Source of the DNA: Pelotomaculum propionicicum
Lineage (GTDB): Bacteria; Bacillota; Desulfotomaculia; Desulfotomaculales; Pelotomaculaceae
DNA: 64,000 nt
Assembly: GCF_004369225.1 (NCBI RefSeq)
Contig: NZ_QFFZ01000017.1
Coordinates: 1 to 64,000 of the forward strand
Direction of reading: 5' to 3'
The notes under the pieces were generated by a model. The model worked only from the letters and a program-made list of their open reading frames with translations. It did not search any database and was not told where the DNA came from. Positions 60,148 to 64,000 of the stretch are shown here, one piece after another; the first letter of the stretch is position 1; each line of letters begins with the position of its first letter. The position numbers and the translations under genes are program-made.

Positions 60148-60369
60148 CTAAACAGCTACGACTTCCTTTACTTCTGGAATCTCCTGTTTAAGTACCCTCT
60201 CAATGCCTTGCTTCAGAGTTATTTTGGCTCCGGGGCACCCGCCGCACGCCCCCTTTAACCGCACCTTGACCAGTCCGTCGGCGTCAACATCGACCAGTTC
60301 GACATCGCCGCCGTCTCTCTGCAAGAAAGGCCGTACTTTACCCAGTACTTCCTCAACTTTTTCCTTCAA
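60148..60369 (-). CDS. NifU-like C-terminal domain Fe-S scaffold protein
   Basis: 73 aa, one NifU C-terminal (Nfu) domain. The cluster ligands are in ACGGCPGAK (Cys 42 and Cys 45). It should carry or deliver Fe-S clusters in the cytoplasm. TTG start behind GGGAGG. It is a tandem paralogue of 59674-59901, in which the second Cys codon is TGA. Confidence 0.92.
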   Translation of the reverse strand: MKEKVEEVLGKVRPFLQRDGGDVELVDVDADGLVKVRLKGACGGCPGAKITLKQGIERVLKQEIPEVKEVVAV

Positions 60370-60606
60370 ATGTTTCTACCTCCCTCCAAACTAAATTATT
60401 TAAAAATAGTTACTGCAAAAGATTAAACTTATTCTAGCTATTTTACTCTTCAAATACAAGGTATTATTATAGGTAAAATAAAATTTGATTATTAATTATT
60501 TTTATGATAGTCTTGCTTTTGAAAAATAAATTATATGACCATTTAGAAAGTGACCTGACAGAGTCATTAACATAAAACCTACCAACGTCCACCAAGGGCT
60601 TTCATA

Positions 60607-60635
60607 TTGACTCCGCATATCCTTTCTGTTAGAAT
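60607..60635 (+). promoter_or_regulatory. Sigma-A promoter in front of the truncated tRNA-Leu
   Basis: TTGACT, 17 bases, TAGAAT, ending 23 bases before the tRNA-like sequence. It could transcribe through to the intact tRNA-Leu at 60859. Confidence 0.75.
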
Positions 60636-60657
60636 AAGTGTTGCTATTAAACCATAT

Positions 60658-60702
60658 GCCGAAATGGCGGAACTGGCAGACGCAGCGGACTCAAAAACCA
60701 GT
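60658..60702 (+). pseudogene. Truncated tRNA-Leu (5' half only)
   Basis: GCCGAAATGGCGGAACTGGC and AGACGCAGCGGACTCAAAAACC match the acceptor 5' strand, D arm and anticodon loop of tRNA-Leu(CAA). After CTCAAAAACC the similarity stops: the 3' anticodon strand, variable arm, T arm and TTTCGGC acceptor strand are absent. The intact gene at 60859 shares the same CTCAAAAACC. The 3' half may have been lost through integration or recombination. Confidence 0.75.
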
Positions 60703-60858
60703 GCGTAAAAAGCCCTTTTCGACCGGTAGGCGGCTCCCAAACCCGCATGGTTGCTGGGTTCTTGATAACTTCATAGTCTCTATGGTTTTTCATATCCCTC
60801 CACCATATCCCTCCAAATTCCAAAGACGGTTTATGGAGAGGGAAATTGAAATAAACTT

Positions 60859-60944
60859 GCCGATGTGGCGGAATTGGCAGACGCGGCGGTCTCAAAAACC
60901 GTTGGATAACCTCCATGCCGGTTCGACTCCGGCCATCGGCACCA
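60859..60944 (+). tRNA. tRNA-Leu (anticodon CAA)
   Basis: Acceptor GCCGATG/CATCGGC, D arm GGCGGAATTGGCAGACGC, anticodon stem GCGGT/ACCGT with loop CTCAAAA, a long variable arm TTGGATAACCTCCA, T arm GCCGGTTCGACTCCGGC, discriminator A and encoded CCA. An integrase gene points at its 3' end, so it is the likely attachment site of the element on the right. Confidence 0.93.
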
Positions 60945-61113
60945 GAAGTCAATGCTCTTAAAGCCGCGACACAAGCGGATTTGAGGGCTTTTTTCTTTTC
61001 TGGCGGCACCTTTTGTTTGCCGCCCGTCATACCGTCACATGACACGCTTTAGCGCGTATTGGCAATGCTCTCAGCTCCCTTTTTACCTGGCATTCCGCCG
61101 ATTTGGAGGGATG
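60945..61113. other. Integrase-proximal end of the integrative element (putative attachment flank)
   Basis: No gene. It lies between the tRNA-Leu 3' end and the integrase stop. It includes an imperfect hairpin with a T run (near 60960-60998) and the palindrome GGCGGCACCTTTTGTTTGCCGCC (60999-61024 region). The other attachment end is outside the window, so the core cannot be defined. Confidence 0.45.
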
Positions 61114-62589
61114 TCAGGAGGGATATACGCCGATGATGGCGTTGGCCGAAGCGACCTTGGAGCTGAAATCCAGGTGGGTGTAAATGTTCGAGGTGGTGGA
61201 AATATCACTGTGCCCCAACCACTCCTGGATCTCCTTCAGGCTGACTCCGTTGGCGTACAACAAACTGGCGCAGCTATGGCGCAGGTCGTGGAAACGGATT
61301 TTTTTCAAACCGTGGTTTTTCAGCGTAAGCGCGAAATTCTGGGTGATATAGCCAGGCTTGATCCGTTCTCCCAACTCGTTTACGTAGATGTAGCCAAGAT
61401 ATTCCCGGCAATAGTCTTTGCCGCAAACTTTTTGATTGCGCTCCTGCTCTGCCTTCAGCCGTCGAAGAAGCTTTGCAAAGGGCTCCACCAGCGGTAGGGT
61501 GCGGTGGCTGGACTTGGTTTTGGCGCGGTCCTTTTCCACGATGATGGCTTTTCCGTCCACCCTTACCTCGGTTACGGTATGCTTGATGGTCAGCGTCTTT
61601 TTTTCAAAGTCAATCGCGTCCCATTTAAGCCCCACGATTTCACTGCGGCGCAGTCCGTAAAACGCGCCCAAGATAACGGCCAACTCTATCGGTTTGTTTT
61701 TCACGACGGCAAACAAGGCTTCCAATTCCCCGGCATCGTAAATACTGGCTACGAATTTTCCGGTTTTGGGCCGCTCGATCCGGTCGGCGGGGTTAAAGGC
61801 GATCAGGCCCACCTTGAAAGCGTACTGCAAGGCCTTGCGAATGTTGGCGTGGCGATGGATTACCGTGCAGGCGCTTACGCCTTTCTCGTTCAGCTCGTAC
61901 TGATAATAGTCTTGGATGTGCTTGGGCGTAACATCTTTCAACGTAAGCTTGAACTCCTTAAAATAAGGAATAATGCAGCTCTTAATGCAACCAGCGTAAG
62001 AAGCGTAGGTAGTCATTTCCACATTGTGTTTGATCATCTCCAGCCATTCCAGCAGGAAGTCGGTAAACAGTATCCGCACCTCGCCGGAGATCGGGTTTAC
62101 TTGGTCGGCCGGATTGTCCCGGATCAGCTCAAGTTCCACGGCGTAGGCCAAGGCTTCTTTAATGACCTCGTGATATTGGAGCAGGGCGGTGTTTAAAGCG
62201 TTTTTTTCTGTCCTCTCGTACTGATAGTAGCCTTCGATGTCCCCCGGCTTTATTTTTGCCACCGTAACGGCGGTATCCTTAAAGTAAGGGATAATGAAGG
62301 TTTTGGCGTCGTACGCGTAGAGGGCGTAGGTGTCGGCGTCCACTCTGTTGATAACGTCCTGCAACCATTTTTTCAGGAAGTCTGCAAACAAGGCGTTTTT
62401 ATCACTCATTGCCGTGTCGGGATTAAACTCTTGCCTGGTCTTCCAAAGCATCGCTTCGGCGCGCTTTTTATTCCCCTTGACGGGAAGTCCCGTGCTGATG
62501 GACTTGGTTTGGCGCTTTCCGTTCCTGTCCTTATAGGTGAGGATCATGTGGAAATAGCCGTTTTTTTCGCGTAGATGTCCTGTTACCAT
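61114..62589 (-). CDS. int: Tyrosine recombinase (phage/ICE integrase) with duplicated core-binding domain
   Basis: 491 aa. AP2-like arm-binding N-terminus (about 1-50), then two SAM-like core-binding domains in tandem (about 68-163 and 174-269). They share FxDFLxxWL, IIPYFK, DYYQYE/GYYQYE and NPAD. The catalytic domain has GLRRSEI (Arg 314), FHDLRHSCASLL and IYTHL with the Tyr. One core-binding domain is usual, so this is about 100 aa longer than Tn916 Int. ATG behind AAGGAGG. It would integrate the element at the neighbouring tRNA-Leu. Confidence 0.93.
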   Translation of the reverse strand: MVTGHLREKNGYFHMILTYKDRNGKRQTKSISTGLPVKGNKKRAEAMLWKTRQEFNPDTAMSDKNALFADFLKKWLQDVINRVDADTYALYAYDAKTFIIPYFKDTAVTVAKIKPGDIEGYYQYERTEKNALNTALLQYHEVIKEALAYAVELELIRDNPADQVNPISGEVRILFTDFLLEWLEMIKHNVEMTTYASYAGCIKSCIIPYFKEFKLTLKDVTPKHIQDYYQYELNEKGVSACTVIHRHANIRKALQYAFKVGLIAFNPADRIERPKTGKFVASIYDAGELEALFAVVKNKPIELAVILGAFYGLRRSEIVGLKWDAIDFEKKTLTIKHTVTEVRVDGKAIIVEKDRAKTKSSHRTLPLVEPFAKLLRRLKAEQERNQKVCGKDYCREYLGYIYVNELGERIKPGYITQNFALTLKNHGLKKIRFHDLRHSCASLLYANGVSLKEIQEWLGHSDISTTSNIYTHLDFSSKVASANAIIGVYPS

Positions 62590-62691
62590 GAATTCTTGCC
62601 TCCTTAAATCAGTAACAGTCTCTATTCACCTACCATTGACGGGTTTAGTGTAACAGGCTCCAAAATAACTTGCAAATGTGCGAACGATGTT

Positions 62692-62913
62692 TTACGCATT
62701 GGATTCCTGTACAACCGCCAGGTATTCAAAAATATGAAACTTGGGGATTTTATACGTCCTGCCTATCTTAAAATGCTTAATCTGATTTTGCCGCAAAAGG
62801 CGGTATCCGGTTTTTGTGCTGATACCGCCGAGCATTTCACACATTTGCTCCACATTGACCACATCCGGGTACTCCCGAAAGATCAGCTTATATGCTTCAT
62901 TGCTTTTCAGCAA
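62692..62913 (-). CDS. xis: Excisionase, Tn916 Xis family
   Basis: 73 aa from a TTG at 62913 with AAAGGGG upstream. A winged-helix/MerR-like DNA-binding domain is present: DVVNVEQMCEMLGGISTKTG, then YRLLRQNQIKHFKIGRTYKIP. Excisionases of Tn916-like elements have this size and lie directly upstream of int. It would bias the integrase toward excision. A longer frame to 62988 has no good start. Confidence 0.85.
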   Translation of the reverse strand: MLKSNEAYKLIFREYPDVVNVEQMCEMLGGISTKTGYRLLRQNQIKHFKIGRTYKIPKFHIFEYLAVVQESNA

Positions 62914-63470
62914 GGTATCAGCCCCTTTCTGCTTAAAAAATATAAATGCAGACAACAGGGGCGCGCCTATGATTGGATGCGCATACACGCTCGCTCAAAC
63001 GGACGCGCCCCTGACCTGCGTTTCTGTTTCGGTTCCATCGTTTTACGGGCTTATCGGATGGACGGCGGCTGTCCTCATAGGCATTTCACCTCCCCCCATA
63101 CTGACGGGCCGCCCCCATTGCCTGCGACGCTTTTAACGCTCGGACTGTGGCTGGACGGAAGTATCATTGTACCGGCCTATGCGTCGTCGCCCCACAAGCT
63201 GCCATGCTCATTTTGCGGCCTGGGTGGTGATCGCTCGTTCCCTTTTTGGGAAGTCGTGGCGCACCCGCCGTCCGGCTCGGCATAGACCGAAAGTATCCGA
63301 TTAGCCCTATATTGCGCGTGGTTAGCGCGCTTTCTTTGTCAAAGAACAAGGGGCTGTTGTCAACCTGTAAAAGCTCACCGACAACCAATGGACTTTTATA
63401 GACCGGCAACAACACGAAAAGCCCGCAATCGGGAAGGTGGAAAGGGGACACATTCCCGCGCGGGCAAGAC
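62914..63470. other. Non-coding or unresolved stretch inside the integrative element
   Basis: 557 bp of higher GC. A 95-aa minus-strand frame (63164-63451) and a 183-aa plus frame exist but have no convincing start or family features. An inverted pair GGGGCGCG...CGCGCCCC lies at about 62958-63007 and could be a terminator-like or regulatory structure. Tn916-type elements often have control RNAs here; nothing specific could be recognised. Confidence 0.4.
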
Positions 63471-63713
63471 TTACGCTACCTTGAATGTAAGGATTTTGGT
63501 AATGAGCTTAGTTTCCAGTCTGCGGCGCAATTCTTCATCCACACACAGGAAAGGGATGCCGTTCCGGTCATAACCTCTCCTGGTGGACAACACGGCTATA
63601 TACCCTTCGTAGTGTTTCAGTACGGCATTGATCGCGTCGATGTTGCCGCCTGCCGCCGCCGCAATGACGGGAAAAGGCAGCAGATTTTTACGGCTCGGAC
63701 TTGTTTTCACCAT
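63471..63713 (-). CDS. Helix-turn-helix conjugative-transposon protein (Tn916 Orf8-like)
   Basis: 80 aa from the ATG at 63713 behind GGAGGG. PFPVIAAAAGGNIDAINAVL and HYEGYIAVLSTRR, then a variable stretch and DEELRRRLETKLITKILTF, are typical of the small protein co-encoded with the sigma factor in Tn916/Tn1549-like ICEs. It overlaps the sigma gene by 26 bases. It probably acts in element regulation. Confidence 0.82.
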   Translation of the reverse strand: MVKTSPSRKNLLPFPVIAAAAGGNIDAINAVLKHYEGYIAVLSTRRGYDRNGIPFLCVDEELRRRLETKLITKILTFKVA

Positions 63714-64000
63714 CGGCTTTTCCCTCCATATACTTTTTGATTTGTTGCAGTGAGCTTGTCCTATGACGGTAGATTGTGGTGCGCACAAGGTTCATCAGTT
63801 CCCCGATTTCCGCATCCGACATATCCAGGAAATAAGACAGCAGGATAATGTTGCGCTTTTTCTCGGGCAGAGCTTCCAACGCTTCACCTATCAATGCGTC
63901 CTTGACCTCGACATCGTAGCCCATTGCTTGGAACAAGTAATAATCAGTCGCATATTCATCCATAGTATAAAGCTGGCTTAACTCCTTCTCTGACAGCTCG
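63688..64000 (-). CDS. Sigma-70 family regulator of the integrative element (5' end outside window)
   Basis: The C-terminal 103 codons lie in the window. The frame is open to the right edge (ELSEKELSQLYTMDEYATDY), so the start is beyond 64000. Region-4-like helices: EALEALPEKKRNIILLSYFL and DMSDAEIGELMNLVRTTIYR. It matches the small sigma-like protein of Tn916-family elements. It overlaps and precedes the HTH gene. Confidence 0.85.
   Translation of the reverse strand, partial: ELSEKELSQLYTMDEYATDYYLFQAMGYDVEVKDALIGEALEALPEKKRNIILLSYFLDMSDAEIGELMNLVRTTIYRHRTSSLQQIKKYMEGKADGENKSEP

Noticed and set aside
60658-60858. Intron inside tRNA-Leu (group I type, as in the anticodon loop of some bacterial tRNA-Leu genes)
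   Set aside because: No matching 3' tRNA half for this 5' half is found before the next complete tRNA, and no group I core motifs were seen.
60638-60961. 107-aa plus-strand open frame and 132-aa minus-strand frame across the tRNA region
   Set aside because: They translate the tRNA-Leu sequences (the repeated WRNWQT words are the usual artefact of tRNA-Leu).
63164-63451. 95-aa minus-strand frame in the integrative element
   Set aside because: Poor composition for a protein and no clear start; left as unresolved spacer rather than called a gene.

Overview
The window looks like a chromosome segment of a motile, spore-forming, low-to-mid GC Firmicute of the Desulfotomaculum/Pelotomaculum type (Peptococcaceae-like). 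I infer this from a Bacillus/Clostridium-style fla/che superoperon (FliY, CheC, CheD, WhiG-type sigma-28, FlhF/FlhG), CsrA/FliW control of flagellin, a CtsR-type heat-shock operator, a CotF-type spore coat gene, and frequent TTG/GTG starts behind strong GGAGG ribosome-binding sites. No rRNA or taxonomic marker is present, so the genus is inference.

Layout. 0-6 kb: unrelated minus-strand genes (a DUF2334 deacetylase-like protein fused to FG-GAP repeats, a C_GCAxxG_C_C redox protein, DUF503, a PpaX-like HAD phosphatase, a metallophosphoesterase). 6.2-48.7 kb: an almost uninterrupted flagellar and chemotaxis cluster, all on the minus strand, transcribed from right to left. It begins with motAB, then flgM-flgN-flgK-flgL, a FlaG-like orf-fliW-csrA, flagellin, a flagellin lysine methylase, and a filament-cap unit (orf364-fliD-fliS-orf162-flaG). 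The great basal-body operon follows, flgB to fliA, then flgF/flgG-type rod genes, cheD-cheR-cheC-cheY and fliM-fliY. 49-54 kb: DUF362 ferredoxin-like protein, clpB, hsp20. 54-60.4 kb, mostly plus strand: a membrane protein, a CBS protein, two coat-type genes, an HD-GYP remnant, acetyl-CoA synthetase, an omega-amidase-like nitrilase, then two minus-strand NifU-like scaffold genes. 60.6-64 kb: a truncated tRNA-Leu, an intact tRNA-Leu(CAA), and the integrase end of a Tn916/Tn1549-like integrative element that runs off the right edge.

Regulation readable in the DNA. Four sigma-28 type promoters (upstream of motA, flgM, fliC and orf364) are served by the FliA/FlgM pair encoded here. A cyclic-di-GMP-I (GEMM) riboswitch followed by an intrinsic terminator sits ahead of flgB, and a more degenerate GEMM-like leader sits ahead of motA. 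With the PilZ protein these point to strong c-di-GMP control of motility. The fliC leader folds into two hairpins that each present GGA in the loop, one over the Shine-Dalgarno, as expected for CsrA repression relieved by FliW. hsp20 has a consensus sigma-A promoter overlapped by a CtsR box.

Most interesting point. One of the two tandem NifU-like genes has an in-frame TGA exactly where its neighbour has the second cysteine of the CxxC motif. The reading frame is otherwise intact, and synonymous differences from the neighbour create a hairpin about 20 nt after the TGA. It is a good candidate for a selenocysteine-containing NifU-like protein. Other items worth attention are an integrase with a duplicated core-binding domain, a duplicated block inside FliK, a frameshifted small gene in the flagellar cluster, and several families of short dispersed repeats inserted at gene junctions.
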